Assembly: GCF_002959755.1 (NCBI RefSeq)
Contig: NZ_PPCW01000001.1
Coordinates: 620,001 to 684,000 of the forward strand
Length of the DNA stretch: 64,000 bases
Direction: 5' to 3'
Origin: Veillonella sp. T11011-6
GTDB taxonomy: Bacteria; Bacillota; Negativicutes; Veillonellales; Veillonellaceae
The notes below the pieces were generated by a model, which saw only the letters and a program-made list of their open reading frames with translations, searched no databases and was not told the DNA's origin. Position numbers and translations under genes: made by a program. Positions 25,723 through 34,210 of the stretch are shown piece after piece (the first letter of the stretch is position 1; the number at the start of each line of letters is the position of its first letter).

Positions 25723-26524
25723 TTTCTTGTAATTCTCTTTCTCTAGGATCGTTAGGATCACTTGGACGATATGTTGTACCAGATGGTTTATCGATACGTT
25801 CACCACGACGGCGTTTGCCATTGAGGTCTTCAATATCGATTGGATCATGCGCATAATACTTCATACCGGAAACCATGGCAGATACTTCACCAGATTCTTC
25901 CATAACGTCTTCTCGGAATGCCATGTACACATGAACAATAGTAAAGAACAAGAAGCCCCAAGCAATATAGTGATGGATAATATGAACCTTGTATTCACCA
26001 CCAAATAATGTAACAACTGGAGCAAATAAAGTTCCTAAAATACCATTAGGATTAACCATTGAAAACATGGCAAAACCCGTTAAGATTTCAAAGAAGAACA
26101 TAATGTACACCATCATGTACGCAGTTCTCGCTAAGGAGTTACGAAGCCAATGATGTTCATGCTTTTGAGGAATCATCAAATAGTGCAATGTAGTTTCTTT
26201 AAGACCGTACCAATACCGTTTTTGACGGAATTTAGGTAATAATCTGTCCCCTCGATTCCAAAGAGCACCAGCAAATCGGAAGATAAAGGAGAATGTTAAG
26301 ATAACACCCGCAATGAAATGGATACGACGCATAGTTTCCATAGAGAACCAGCCGTCAATTGCAAAGGTTGGTTCTGGATTACCTGTAATAGCTGCAAATC
26401 CTGGATCACCAATATATAGGCCAGTCCAGAATAAAGCCGTTACACTAAGCACCATAGTCCAGTGGAATATGCGCAGCCATAAACTAAATACGACATACGC
26501 CTTTTTGTCAGTATGTATTAACAT
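25715..26524 (-). CDS. hyaC: Ni/Fe-hydrogenase b-type cytochrome subunit
   Basis: 269 residues with four to five membrane helices and the expected heme-ligand histidines in FHWTMVLSVTALFWTGLYIGD, RRIHFIAGVILTFSFIFRF and HIIHHYIAWGFLFFTIVHVYMAF. This is the HyaC/CybH family, which anchors the periplasmic hydrogenase and passes electrons from H2 to the quinone pool. It lies 14 bp after the large subunit gene and overlaps the protease gene. The C-terminal tail is hydrophilic and charged. Confidence 0.94.
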   Translation of the reverse strand: MLIHTDKKAYVVFSLWLRIFHWTMVLSVTALFWTGLYIGDPGFAAITGNPEPTFAIDGWFSMETMRRIHFIAGVILTFSFIFRFAGALWNRGDRLLPKFRQKRYWYGLKETTLHYLMIPQKHEHHWLRNSLARTAYMMVYIMFFFEILTGFAMFSMVNPNGILGTLFAPVVTLFGGEYKVHIIHHYIAWGFLFFTIVHVYMAFREDVMEESGEVSAMVSGMKYYAHDPIDIEDLNGKRRRGERIDKPSGTTYRPSDPNDPRERELQEND

Positions 26525-26538
26525 AAGCCCACCACCCT

Positions 26539-28440
26539 TTATTTACACAATGCATCTGTATTGACGGAAACAATTTTTTCGCCTTTTTTATTGTATAAAT
26601 GGGTTGCACATGCGAGACATGGGTCGAAGGAGTGAATTACCTTCAAGATTTCAAGTGGTTTATCTGCAATTTTTACATGTGTATCAATCATGGAGTCTTC
26701 GTAGGCACCATGTTCGTTAGCTGCAGTCTTAGGACATGCATTCCATGTAGATGGTACGATACATTGATAGTTTGCAGAGCGACCATCTTTAATATGAATC
26801 CAGTGACCCAAACCACCACGAGGAGCATCTACAAGGCCAACACCTTTAGCATCTTTATCCCATGTATTTGGCTCAAATTTAGTCATATCAGCCACTGTAG
26901 TGTCACCATTTTTGATATTAGCAACGAGTTTATCAAAGAAGTATTGACTCATATTTGCTGCTACTTGTGCATCAAGGCCACGACATGCTGTACGACCAAC
27001 CATTGTAGTCATCCATACATGAGCAGGAACGCCAAGTACTTGAGATACTGTATCGATTTGACGAACAATCATGGATTCTGCCCAAGTTGGATCTTTAATG
27101 ATACCTTGTTTTACTTTTGTATATACAACGATATATTTTGCTAATGGGCCAACTTCTGCAGTTTTGCCTTTGAAAGTTGGGGATTTAATCCAAGAATATT
27201 TTTTATCTTCATCAAGGAATTCCCATTTTTCTTTTGTACCAGATTTAGGGCCTGTAAACTTAGGATCTGTAACACCTTCGATAGGATGAAGAGAGCTTTT
27301 ACCATCTGGATATGTGAACCAGGAGTGATCAACCTCTTCACTGAGGTATTGAGGATCCATGAAGTCTTTACCTTCTAATGGAATAAATGTAGCTTTATCT
27401 ACGCCTAATGCAAAGTTTTCAACTACGCCATTAGAACGAACGACACATTTTTTATGGTAGTCACCATTAGAAATGCCAGAATATGTATCATCTGGATAGT
27501 CACCGTAGGACATAACGCGTTTTTTCGCAAGGCCACCGCCATCAATCATGCCTTTTTCTACATACATTTTGCCGATAGCTAATAGATCTGGCACGTAGAA
27601 ATTATTTACCAAATCTTTAGCCAATGCAATAGATTCTTCTACCGCAGCAAGACGTTGTGTATTAATAGGCGCATTCATATCATTCATAGAAATAGAACAT
27701 GGCATGCCACCTACAACATAGTGCGGATGAGGGTTTTTACCACCAAATACAACGTGAGGAATTACGATATCACGTTGACGATCAAGAATATTCAAGTAAT
27801 GGGATACGGCCATCAAATGAACCTCTGGTGGCAACAAATTATAATCAGGATGATCCCACCATTGAGCGGAGAAAATACCCAATTGACCAGATTCTACAAT
27901 TTTCTTAATCTTTTGTTGTATAGCTGTGAAATAAGCAGTTGTAGCTTTAGGGAACTCTTTAGGATATGCAGAGTCTTTAGACGCAGTTTCAGCAGGCGCT
28001 AAACCACTTACATTATAAGTAGCTAATACGTCATTTTGTAATTGTGCGGTTTTAGCTGGATCTGCACTAAGAGCTGCTACAGGGCTAACCCAGTCAAGAG
28101 CATGCAAATGATAGAAGTGAACAATATGGTCATGTACATCTAAACAACTATGCATGATATTACGAATGTAGTTTGCATTTTTAGGAATTGTAATGCCAAT
28201 CGCATCCTCCACAGCACGTAATGCTGCTAAGGCATGTGTTGAAGTACATACACCACAAATACGTTGTACGAACGCCCAAAGGTCACGAGGATCGCGATCT
28301 TTAGCAACAAGTTCGATACCGCGCCAAGCAGTACCAGAAGACAATGCATCCTCTACTTTACCACTCGCTTCATCAACTTTTATTTCTACCCGTAAATGAC
28401 CTTCAATACGGGAAATCGGATCTACTACTACGCGTTTCAT
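26539..28440 (-). CDS. hyaB: [NiFe]-hydrogenase large subunit
   Basis: 633 residues, somewhat longer than E. coli HyaB (597). The nickel ligands are present: Cys62 and Cys65 in RICGVCTSTHALA and Cys608 and Cys611 in DPCLACATH. The maturation protease should cut after His614, removing 19 residues. The subunit binds the Ni-Fe(CN)2CO site and oxidises H2. It is exported folded with the small subunit by the Tat route. The start overlaps the small subunit stop (TAATG). An insert around residues 330-420, rich in Lys, Asp and Gly, accounts for part of the extra length. Confidence 0.96.
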   Translation of the reverse strand: MKRVVVDPISRIEGHLRVEIKVDEASGKVEDALSSGTAWRGIELVAKDRDPRDLWAFVQRICGVCTSTHALAALRAVEDAIGITIPKNANYIRNIMHSCLDVHDHIVHFYHLHALDWVSPVAALSADPAKTAQLQNDVLATYNVSGLAPAETASKDSAYPKEFPKATTAYFTAIQQKIKKIVESGQLGIFSAQWWDHPDYNLLPPEVHLMAVSHYLNILDRQRDIVIPHVVFGGKNPHPHYVVGGMPCSISMNDMNAPINTQRLAAVEESIALAKDLVNNFYVPDLLAIGKMYVEKGMIDGGGLAKKRVMSYGDYPDDTYSGISNGDYHKKCVVRSNGVVENFALGVDKATFIPLEGKDFMDPQYLSEEVDHSWFTYPDGKSSLHPIEGVTDPKFTGPKSGTKEKWEFLDEDKKYSWIKSPTFKGKTAEVGPLAKYIVVYTKVKQGIIKDPTWAESMIVRQIDTVSQVLGVPAHVWMTTMVGRTACRGLDAQVAANMSQYFFDKLVANIKNGDTTVADMTKFEPNTWDKDAKGVGLVDAPRGGLGHWIHIKDGRSANYQCIVPSTWNACPKTAANEHGAYEDSMIDTHVKIADKPLEILKVIHSFDPCLACATHLYNKKGEKIVSVNTDALCK

Positions 28441-29579
28441 TAGTGACCTCCTCCATTATTATGTTTCTTTTCATCCCATAAGCCTTGTTCTTTTAAGCGT
28501 TTTTCTTCTTTCATATCAAGAATTTTATTACGCGTAAGAGTTGCAGCACCATGAACGATAACTGCTGCAGTAGCACCAACAGCAGCCACTGTACCGATTG
28601 TATCAGCAGTTGTGATGGTATTAGCTAATGGAATATCTGGTAAACGTTTGTAGAATACGTCATTATCCCAGAAGCCCTTTTCAGAGCAACCAATACAGCC
28701 GTGACCGGATTGAATTGGATAGGACAAACCATTCCACCAACGTAAGTTACCACAAGAATTATATGTTTGAGGTCCACGACAACCTACTTTATACAAGCAC
28801 CAACCAGATTTGGATGCATCGTCGTCGAATTTTTCAACGAAGAGACCAGAGTCAAAGAAGGCACGGCGGTAGCATGTGTCGTGAATACGATTGCCATAAA
28901 ATTGTTTAGGACGACCTTGAGAATCAAGAGGTGGAATTTGACCAAATAATGCATAGTGCATGATTACACCAGTCATAACCTCTGGAATTGGAGGACAACC
29001 CGGAACTTTGATAATAGGTTTACCAGATACAACAGAAGATACAGATACTGTATTTGTTGGATTTGGTTTAGCCGCTTGAATACCACCCCAAGCTGCGCAG
29101 GAACCATATTCAATGATTGCTGCTGCGCCTTTAGCCGCTTCTAATAAGGATTCTTTAAATGTGCGACCACCTACTGTACAGTAAACACCATTTTCATCAA
29201 GTGGCACACCACCTTCAACAGCCAAGATGTATTTGCCTGCTTTTTCTTTGATGATTTTCTCTAAATGTTCCTCTAATGGTGCACCAGATGCAGCCGCCAA
29301 AGTATCATCATATTCAAGAGAAATCATGTTTAAAATTACATCAGATGTAAACGGAGAAGATGAGCGAATGAATGATTCACTACAACCAGTACATTCATGA
29401 CCATGTAGCCAAATTACCGTAGGCAATTCAGTTGTTTCAGCTGCCTTAACAACAGTGTCTAACATCGTTGGTGGCAAGCCTAGAATAGCGGTGAGTGCTA
29501 CACAGGATTTCATAAATGTGCGTCGACTCAAACGTCGCTCTTGGAAGAGTGTCCATAAACTGTTTATACGATTCTTCAC
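28440..29579 (-). CDS. hyaA: [NiFe]-hydrogenase small subunit
   Basis: 379 residues from a GTG at 29579, which follows AAGGAGG at 9 bases; the longer frame would begin upstream of that site. The Tat signal is clear (ERRLSRRTFMKSCVALTAIL). Cluster ligands include WLHGHECTGCSESF (proximal), the Cys-rich CRGPQTYNSCGNLRWWNG and HGCIGCSEKGFWD (medial/distal). A C-terminal hydrophobic helix (TIGTVAAVGATAAVIVHGAAT) anchors it in the membrane. It transfers electrons from the large subunit to the cytochrome b. First gene of the hydrogenase operon. Confidence 0.96.
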   Translation of the reverse strand: MKNRINSLWTLFQERRLSRRTFMKSCVALTAILGLPPTMLDTVVKAAETTELPTVIWLHGHECTGCSESFIRSSSPFTSDVILNMISLEYDDTLAAASGAPLEEHLEKIIKEKAGKYILAVEGGVPLDENGVYCTVGGRTFKESLLEAAKGAAAIIEYGSCAAWGGIQAAKPNPTNTVSVSSVVSGKPIIKVPGCPPIPEVMTGVIMHYALFGQIPPLDSQGRPKQFYGNRIHDTCYRRAFFDSGLFVEKFDDDASKSGWCLYKVGCRGPQTYNSCGNLRWWNGLSYPIQSGHGCIGCSEKGFWDNDVFYKRLPDIPLANTITTADTIGTVAAVGATAAVIVHGAATLTRNKILDMKEEKRLKEQGLWDEKKHNNGGGH

Positions 29580-29644
29580 GGAATATAGCCTCCTTACAAC
29601 AACTTTGCGCAATATATCAATATTACTTAATGAACTACAACTAT

Positions 29645-29660
29645 TATGATAATAATCATA
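29645..29660. promoter_or_regulatory. Operator-like palindrome 1 upstream of the hydrogenase operon
   Basis: TATGATAATAATCATA is a near-perfect dyad inside a 22-bp block (CTATTATGATAAYAATCATAYT) that recurs 59 bp upstream. The half-sites resemble Fur (TGATAAT) and also FNR-type (TGAT-N4-ATCA) boxes. It lies 66 bp before the hyaA start codon. Confidence 0.6.
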
Positions 29661-29703
29661 CTATGAAAATTAAATAATGTACTATCTAATTCGTCACAGC
29701 TAT

Positions 29704-29719
29704 TATGATAACAATCATA
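29704..29719. promoter_or_regulatory. Operator-like palindrome 2 upstream of the hydrogenase operon
   Basis: TATGATAACAATCATA, one base different from the first site and 59 bp from it, close to five or six helical turns. Two conserved dyads in one leader strongly suggest a regulator binding site. Confidence 0.6.
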
Positions 29720-29779
29720 TTCTTACTACTTTATTATATCACTTAATATTTATGAAAACTATATAATTCAAATAAAAAA

Positions 29780-29816
29780 GCTGTATACAAGAAAATTTAT
29801 TTAACTTGCATACAGC
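29780..29816 (-). terminator. Terminator of trxA
   Basis: The stem GCTGTATGCAAG / CTTGTATACAGC (one G-U) with a 13-base loop is followed by TTTTTTATTTG on the minus strand. Confidence 0.88.
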
Positions 29817-29860
29817 CTTGTATTATATATTTTTTATAAAATTCATTAGTTATCAATAAA

Positions 29861-30190
29861 TTAGATAACTTCCTTGATTAGGGACTCAAGCACATCAGCT
29901 TTCTTGTAACCCACAAGGGAATCAAGCATTTTGCCATCACGGAAGAACACCATAGATGGAATACCATCGATATCTTCTTTCAACAAAATACCACGAAGAT
30001 TTTTATCTTCTGCATCAACACTAAAGAACTCTACTTGACCTTTTAAACGTTCAGCTACTGCTTCTACTTCTGGACGCATAACAGTGCAAGGTTCGCACCA
30101 GGCAGCCCAGAAATCAACAATAGCTAAACCTTTAGAGCCAAGTACTTTTTCATCAAATTCTTGTACACTAGTAATCGCTGTAATTGCCAT
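29861..30190 (-). CDS. trxA: Thioredoxin
   Basis: 109 residues, the standard length. VDFWAAWCEPCTVMRPEVEAVA holds the active site, with Glu replacing the usual Gly (WCEPC instead of WCGPC), and DIDGIPSMVFFRDGK holds the cis-Pro loop. It would reduce protein disulfides in the cytoplasm. The CEPC variant may shift its redox potential, so it could serve a specialised partner. A single gene with an AGGAG site and its own terminator, downstream of the RNase P RNA. Confidence 0.9.
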   Translation of the reverse strand: MAITAITSVQEFDEKVLGSKGLAIVDFWAAWCEPCTVMRPEVEAVAERLKGQVEFFSVDAEDKNLRGILLKEDIDGIPSMVFFRDGKMLDSLVGYKKADVLESLIKEVI

Positions 30191-30248
30191 GAAGTTCTCC
30201 TAACAAAGATCTACAATCTTATATACTATAAATTATATCTTAAATATG

Positions 30249-30602
30249 GAAGCAAGCAATCAATAAGCCGAGTTCTGTTCCGCTTGCGCGGTGACGATTA
30301 TCTTTCTAGGCGTACAGTCGCCTGCACGCTCGAGCGACACAACCCGGAAGGTAGGCGGGACCACCCTTAACCCTTCCCTATTCGGTCTTGCTCCGGATGG
30401 GGTTTACCGAGCCAGCCTGTTACCAGACTGCTGGTGAGCTCTTACCTCACCTTTCCACCCTTACCACTGACGTGGCGGTTTCCTTTTCTATGGCACTTTC
30501 CCTAAGGTTACCCTCGCCAGACGTTATCTGGCATCCTGCCCTATGGAGCTCGGACTTTCCTCGAGTCCTATGGACTCGCAACCGTCTTTCATACTTGCTT
30601 CA
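30249..30602 (-). ncRNA. rnpB: RNase P RNA
   Basis: On the minus strand the conserved GAGGAAAGTCCGAGCTCC near the 5' end, GGTAAACCCCATCCGGAGCAAGACC in the middle, and ACAGAACTCGGCTTAT near the 3' end are the universal blocks of bacterial RNase P RNA. The ends pair (GAAGCAAG with CTTGCTTC) to close the molecule at about 354 nt. It is the catalytic RNA that trims tRNA 5' leaders. Reading frames across this stretch are not genes. Confidence 0.97.
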
Positions 30603-30648
30603 ATTCAGTTTATCATAGCTAGCCTATTTGTTGCAAGAAAATGCAATA

Positions 30649-31752
30649 TTATAAGAAAAAGAAATCATTCTGTTCTGTAAAAGCTTTCACAGGAACAGGT
30701 ACATCTTGACTAAGTAAATAGTCACTTAAGCCTCTCGCAACAATAGATTCTGTGCCAAAATGTCCCGCATCAACTACGAGCAATCCCAGCTCTTTAGCCA
30801 ATTGGGCATCATGATATTTCACATCGCCTGTAATATATGCATCCACATGTAGCCGAGCTGCATCCTTAATAAATTCTGCGCCAGCACCAGAGCATAGTGC
30901 TATAGATTGTATTTCTTGAGGAGCTACCCCAGCAAAACGAATATTAGCCTCTGGCAATGCTTCCTGAACCCATTCACGGAGTGTATCTAAATTGAGTGCA
31001 TTTGGCAAACGACCAATACGACCTAAATATTGAATCGAACCTTTTAGCTCAACCAAGGATACTACTTCATAAGCCACCTCTTCATAAGGATGAGCTTCTT
31101 TCATCGACTCTACAACTTGACTTAAATGTGTACCATCAACGACAGCATTCACTTGTACCTCAGTTGCGACCGTTAAAGCACCGGCTTCACCGATAACAGG
31201 ATGAGAATCTTCGTTACCAATGAAGCGACCTTCACCATGAATACTAAAGCTACAGTACTCATAGTTACCAATTTTGCCAGCACCAGCAGCCCCCATAGCA
31301 TGACGAACCGCATCAGCTGCATTTTCAGGTACAAATGTAGTTATTTTATATAATGCATCTTCACCAGTTTTGATAAACCCCTTAACGTCTATAAGACCTA
31401 ATCGTTCTGCCAACATATCGTTTAAGCCACCCGGTGCAATATCAAGATTCGTATGGGCACTGTATACGGCAATCTTATGCTGAATCAATTTATGAATCAT
31501 GCGACCTTGAGTCGTATCACAAGATAATTGTTTTAATCCTTTAAAAATTAACGGGTGATGACTAACAATCAAATTACAGTCATGTTCAATGGCATACGAA
31601 ATGGTTTCCTCTGTTACATCTAATGTAGTTAATACACCTATAACCATAGCGTTTCGGTCCCCTACCATAAGGCCTACATTGTCCCAAGATTCGGCATAGG
31701 ATCGAGGTGCTAATTGTTCCATTAAGGCAATGACTTGTTGAACAGTTGTCAT
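30649..31752 (-). CDS. Nif3-like dinuclear metal centre protein
   Basis: 367 residues from the ATG at 31752, which has an AGAAG-type site; a GTG 9 bases upstream is the alternative. N-terminal IALMEQLAPRSYAESWDNVGLMVGD and LIVSHHPLIFKGLKQL, and C-terminal DAYITGDVKYHDAQLAKELGLLVVDAGHFGTE, carry the His/Asp/Glu ligands of the two-metal NIF3 site. The longer form, with an inserted PII-like middle domain (about 130-235), is that of B. subtilis YqfO. Annotated in places as GTP cyclohydrolase I type 2; true activity is uncertain. It follows trmK by 15 bp, as yqfN-yqfO do in Bacillus. Confidence 0.92.
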   Translation of the reverse strand: MTTVQQVIALMEQLAPRSYAESWDNVGLMVGDRNAMVIGVLTTLDVTEETISYAIEHDCNLIVSHHPLIFKGLKQLSCDTTQGRMIHKLIQHKIAVYSAHTNLDIAPGGLNDMLAERLGLIDVKGFIKTGEDALYKITTFVPENAADAVRHAMGAAGAGKIGNYEYCSFSIHGEGRFIGNEDSHPVIGEAGALTVATEVQVNAVVDGTHLSQVVESMKEAHPYEEVAYEVVSLVELKGSIQYLGRIGRLPNALNLDTLREWVQEALPEANIRFAGVAPQEIQSIALCSGAGAEFIKDAARLHVDAYITGDVKYHDAQLAKELGLLVVDAGHFGTESIVARGLSDYLLSQDVPVPVKAFTEQNDFFFL

Positions 31753-31767
31753 AAAACTCACTTCTTT

Positions 31768-32499
31768 CTATCTACTTTCTAAAAGGCTGCGAAGAAATTC
31801 GACTTCGCGCTCTAAATCCCGATATTTATCAGTATGACTCAATTTCTCTGTCATACCATCTAAGGCACATTGTCGTTGATATATTAAATATTCAATATAT
31901 TTCGTCCAAAGTTGTGGACGTTCTTGTTCAAGAAGAGCTCCTACTGACCATAGCAAGGATTCTTCAGGCAATGCGGCATACACATTTTCATGATTTGCTG
32001 TGCCCGTATAGTTTTCCAGGCAATCCTCGCGAATCGCTAAAAACGCAGTATATAATTTACCGGTATCTTCAACAATAATTTCAAGAACAATAACATAGCC
32101 TTTTTGCACCATATACTGACGCAATTCTTTTTGCCCATTTTGTGGTTGTAATACATAGAATTCCAACGGTTCAGGCCCGGCATCTACGATATCGCGCATC
32201 AAGAAGCCCCCCATACCACAGCAAATGGCACCATTTAATTCGCCCTTCTCCGTAACCTTGAGACCATCTCCTAAACGACAATCAATTTTAGAGCTTAATC
32301 CACAAGATTGAACATATTCCTTTGCAGACTCTAAAGGTCCTTTATGTACATCACCGGCTATAACAAAGTCAGCACGATTACGGTTGATAAGTTCTACTGC
32401 TAAATATCCATGATCAGTACCAATATCAGCTATCGCGCGAGCCTTTGGCACAATCGCAAACACCGCCTCTAAGCGATCCATCATAGGTCTAGGTTCCAT
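31768..32499 (-). CDS. trmK: tRNA (adenine(22)-N(1))-methyltransferase
   Basis: 243 residues. RLEAVFAIVPKARAIADIGTDHGYLAVELINR is the family signature with SAM motif I; DCRLGDGLKV and AICCGMGGFLMRDI follow, then VLQPQNGQKELRQYM. This is YqfN/TrmK, which makes m1A at position 22 in the D-loop of some tRNAs. A coiled-coil-like C-terminal segment is present. It forms a unit with the NIF3 gene. Confidence 0.93.
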   Translation of the reverse strand: MEPRPMMDRLEAVFAIVPKARAIADIGTDHGYLAVELINRNRADFVIAGDVHKGPLESAKEYVQSCGLSSKIDCRLGDGLKVTEKGELNGAICCGMGGFLMRDIVDAGPEPLEFYVLQPQNGQKELRQYMVQKGYVIVLEIIVEDTGKLYTAFLAIREDCLENYTGTANHENVYAALPEESLLWSVGALLEQERPQLWTKYIEYLIYQRQCALDGMTEKLSHTDKYRDLEREVEFLRSLLESR

Positions 32500-32546
32500 A
32501 ATTCCTCTATTTATTATTTATCTCTTAGTAACCTCTTAAATCAGAC

Positions 32547-32580
32547 GATGGATACTGTAGAGTATCATCTACTATCCATC
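32547..32580. repeat. Inverted repeat upstream of trmK
   Basis: The outer arms GATGGATA / TATCCATC pair perfectly and an inner GTAG/CTAC extends the hairpin. It lies about 50 bp before the trmK start with no T run, so it is more likely a leader structure or an operator than a terminator. Confidence 0.45.
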
Positions 32581-32630
32581 TTAGTAATGACTATTGTATC
32601 TAAGAAATAAATGGATTACATATAAAAATA

Positions 32631-32656
32631 ACCGCCCTTAAAATCTCAAGGACGGT
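32631..32656 (-). terminator. Terminator after tRNA-CAU
   Basis: The stem ACCGTCCTT / AAGGGCGGT (one wobble pair) is followed by TATTTTTA on the minus strand, 15 bp past the tRNA. Confidence 0.88.
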
Positions 32657-32671
32657 AGATATCAACATAAT

Positions 32672-32746
32672 TGGTGGGCCCACCTGGGATCGAACCAGGG
32701 ACCGACCGGTTATGAGCCGGTTGCTCTACCCCTGAGCTATAGGCCC
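32672..32746 (-). tRNA. tRNA-CAU, probably tRNA-Ile2 (lysidine type) rather than elongator Met
   Basis: A full cloverleaf is visible on the minus strand: acceptor GGGCCTA/TGGGCCC, D-arm GCTC-AGGGGTA-GAGC, anticodon arm ACCGG-CTCATAA-CCGGT, T-arm CCTGG-TTCGATC-CCAGG, and an encoded CCA. The anticodon is CAU. The CTCATAA loop and C-G pairs at 4-69 and 5-68 match tRNA-Ile2, whose C34 is converted to lysidine by TilS to read AUA. Elongator Met tRNAs more often have TTCATAC. It sits downstream of folE with a terminator after it. Confidence 0.95.
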
Positions 32747-32808
32747 ACAGTTAGTTTCTAGCTTATTAATTATACCGAATAGCCTAACTATTAGTCAAGA
32801 TATCTAGT

Positions 32809-33372
32809 CTATGACTGTTTCATCAACATAAACCGGTGAATCATATTATCTTCGTTAAATACACCCTTTGTAGCTAATGTAGTAGTCTGGCTATCTGTAG
32901 ATTTAATCCCTCTTGCACTCATACAACTATGAGAAGATGTAATATGAACAATAACATCCTCTGACCCTGTAGCCAGTGAAATAACTTCACCGATATCTTC
33001 TCCAATTTTCTCTTGTAATTGCAATCGTTTGCAACACATTTCAGCAATGCGAGGTATTTTAGATAATCCAATAACACGACCTTTAGGAATATAGCCAATG
33101 CTAATACTCATATCATACATCAAAGCCATATGGTGTTCGCAATGGGAAAAACATGTAATATCCTTTACTACAACCATTTGATTTGTATCAACTTCAAAGG
33201 TCTTACCATACATCTCTGCAATCTCAGCATTCGTATACTGAATTCCTTCGTATACCTCTGCCATCATTTGAGCTACGCGCTTAGGCGTTTCTACTAAACC
33301 TTCACGATTAGGGTCCTCCCCCAAGGCTTCTAGCAATTGATATACAAGTGATTCTATTTTTTCTGTATCCAT
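32809..33372 (-). CDS. folE: GTP cyclohydrolase I
   Basis: 187 residues, the usual length. EGLVETPKRVAQMMAEVYEGI, then ITCFSHCEHHMALMYDMSISIGYIPKGRVIGLSKIPRI with the zinc ligands Cys and His, and HITSSHSCMSARGIK with the third ligand. It converts GTP to dihydroneopterin triphosphate, feeding both folate and, through QueD, queuosine synthesis. Here it follows queE and queD, so the queuosine role is likely at least shared. Confidence 0.96.
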   Translation of the reverse strand: MDTEKIESLVYQLLEALGEDPNREGLVETPKRVAQMMAEVYEGIQYTNAEIAEMYGKTFEVDTNQMVVVKDITCFSHCEHHMALMYDMSISIGYIPKGRVIGLSKIPRIAEMCCKRLQLQEKIGEDIGEVISLATGSEDVIVHITSSHSCMSARGIKSTDSQTTTLATKGVFNEDNMIHRFMLMKQS

Positions 33373-33433
33373 ATGTTCCCCTTTATATCAAGGTGTCATC
33401 ATATCATAATGTATCATACTGCATAAAAAACAT

Positions 33434-33461
33434 TCGATACTCTACACTCGATACTCTACCT
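33434..33461. repeat. Tandem 14-bp direct repeat between queE and folE
   Basis: TCGATACTCTACAC is followed directly by TCGATACTCTACCT, i.e. two copies differing only at the last bases, 60 bp upstream of the folE start. Origin by replication slippage is likely; function unknown. Confidence 0.7.
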
Positions 33462-33475
33462 ACACCCTAACTATA

Positions 33476-34210
33476 CTATACACCTTTCGCATCAGGATCC
33501 CATACAAATTTATGAATCTGTAATTGGAATCGTACATTTTGTAGATTATGCTCTTTCAAATAATCAATAATGGCAGCCGCCTCAATCTTCCCCCACACTG
33601 GCGATACATAAATTTGAGCCTTTGTAGGATATTGATTAATCATATGACGCATACAGTCTAAATCCTCTACGGAACCTACTACAAATTTAATTAAATCCTG
33701 TTCCCTAGAAACTTTAAATATATCTAAATTCATAGATTCCTCAGCTAAAGAGGATGGTGTTTTATAATCGTAGGTAAACCACACATTTTCTCGGTGAAAG
33801 CTCGGTATAATCGTACCATTTGTTTCAATATTGAAATCGTAGGGACTTTCACTATCTAATACGTCTTGAGCGTCTTCAGATACGTTAGTCGATTGTTTAT
33901 CAACACACAGTTTATCCTCTAATTTAGCAGATTTACGACGATTTAATTCATCGATTAGCTCCAGCACAGCAGCTTCTTGTAATAGTGGCTCACCACCCGT
34001 AATGGTGATTCGATGATTTCCTAAACTTTCAATAGCATCAGCCACCTCTCGGACGGTCATGTCTGTGAAAGTACTATCAATACCATAGCTATAGGTAGTG
34101 TCACAATATGAACAGCGTATATTGCAATCATGAAGGCGTAAGAATGTGGTTAATAGCCCTTGCCGACTTCCTTCACCATCAATAGACCCGAAGATTTCAA
34201 TCACGTTCAT
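33476..34210 (-). CDS. queE: 7-carboxy-7-deazaguanine synthase
   Basis: 244 residues. The radical-SAM cluster motif is CNIRCSYCDTTYSYG, preceded by IFGSIDGEGSRQGLLTTFLRL (the QueE substrate/entry loop) and followed by ITITGGEPLLQE. It turns carboxytetrahydropterin into the deazaguanine base of queuosine precursors. It overlaps the end of queD by 14 bp, which indicates coupled translation. Residues about 95-120 form an insert (KLEDKLCVDKQSTNVSEDAQ) not seen in compact QueE proteins. Confidence 0.95.
   Translation of the reverse strand: MNVIEIFGSIDGEGSRQGLLTTFLRLHDCNIRCSYCDTTYSYGIDSTFTDMTVREVADAIESLGNHRITITGGEPLLQEAAVLELIDELNRRKSAKLEDKLCVDKQSTNVSEDAQDVLDSESPYDFNIETNGTIIPSFHRENVWFTYDYKTPSSLAEESMNLDIFKVSREQDLIKFVVGSVEDLDCMRHMINQYPTKAQIYVSPVWGKIEAAAIIDYLKEHNLQNVRFQLQIHKFVWDPDAKGV

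Noticed and set aside
26599-27144. 181-codon plus-strand frame
   Set aside because: It is antisense to the hydrogenase large subunit; the composition (many Cys and His) is that of a reversed coding strand.
30388-30618. Open frame of 76 codons on the plus strand
   Set aside because: It lies wholly on the complement of the RNase P RNA gene, whose conserved blocks explain the sequence.
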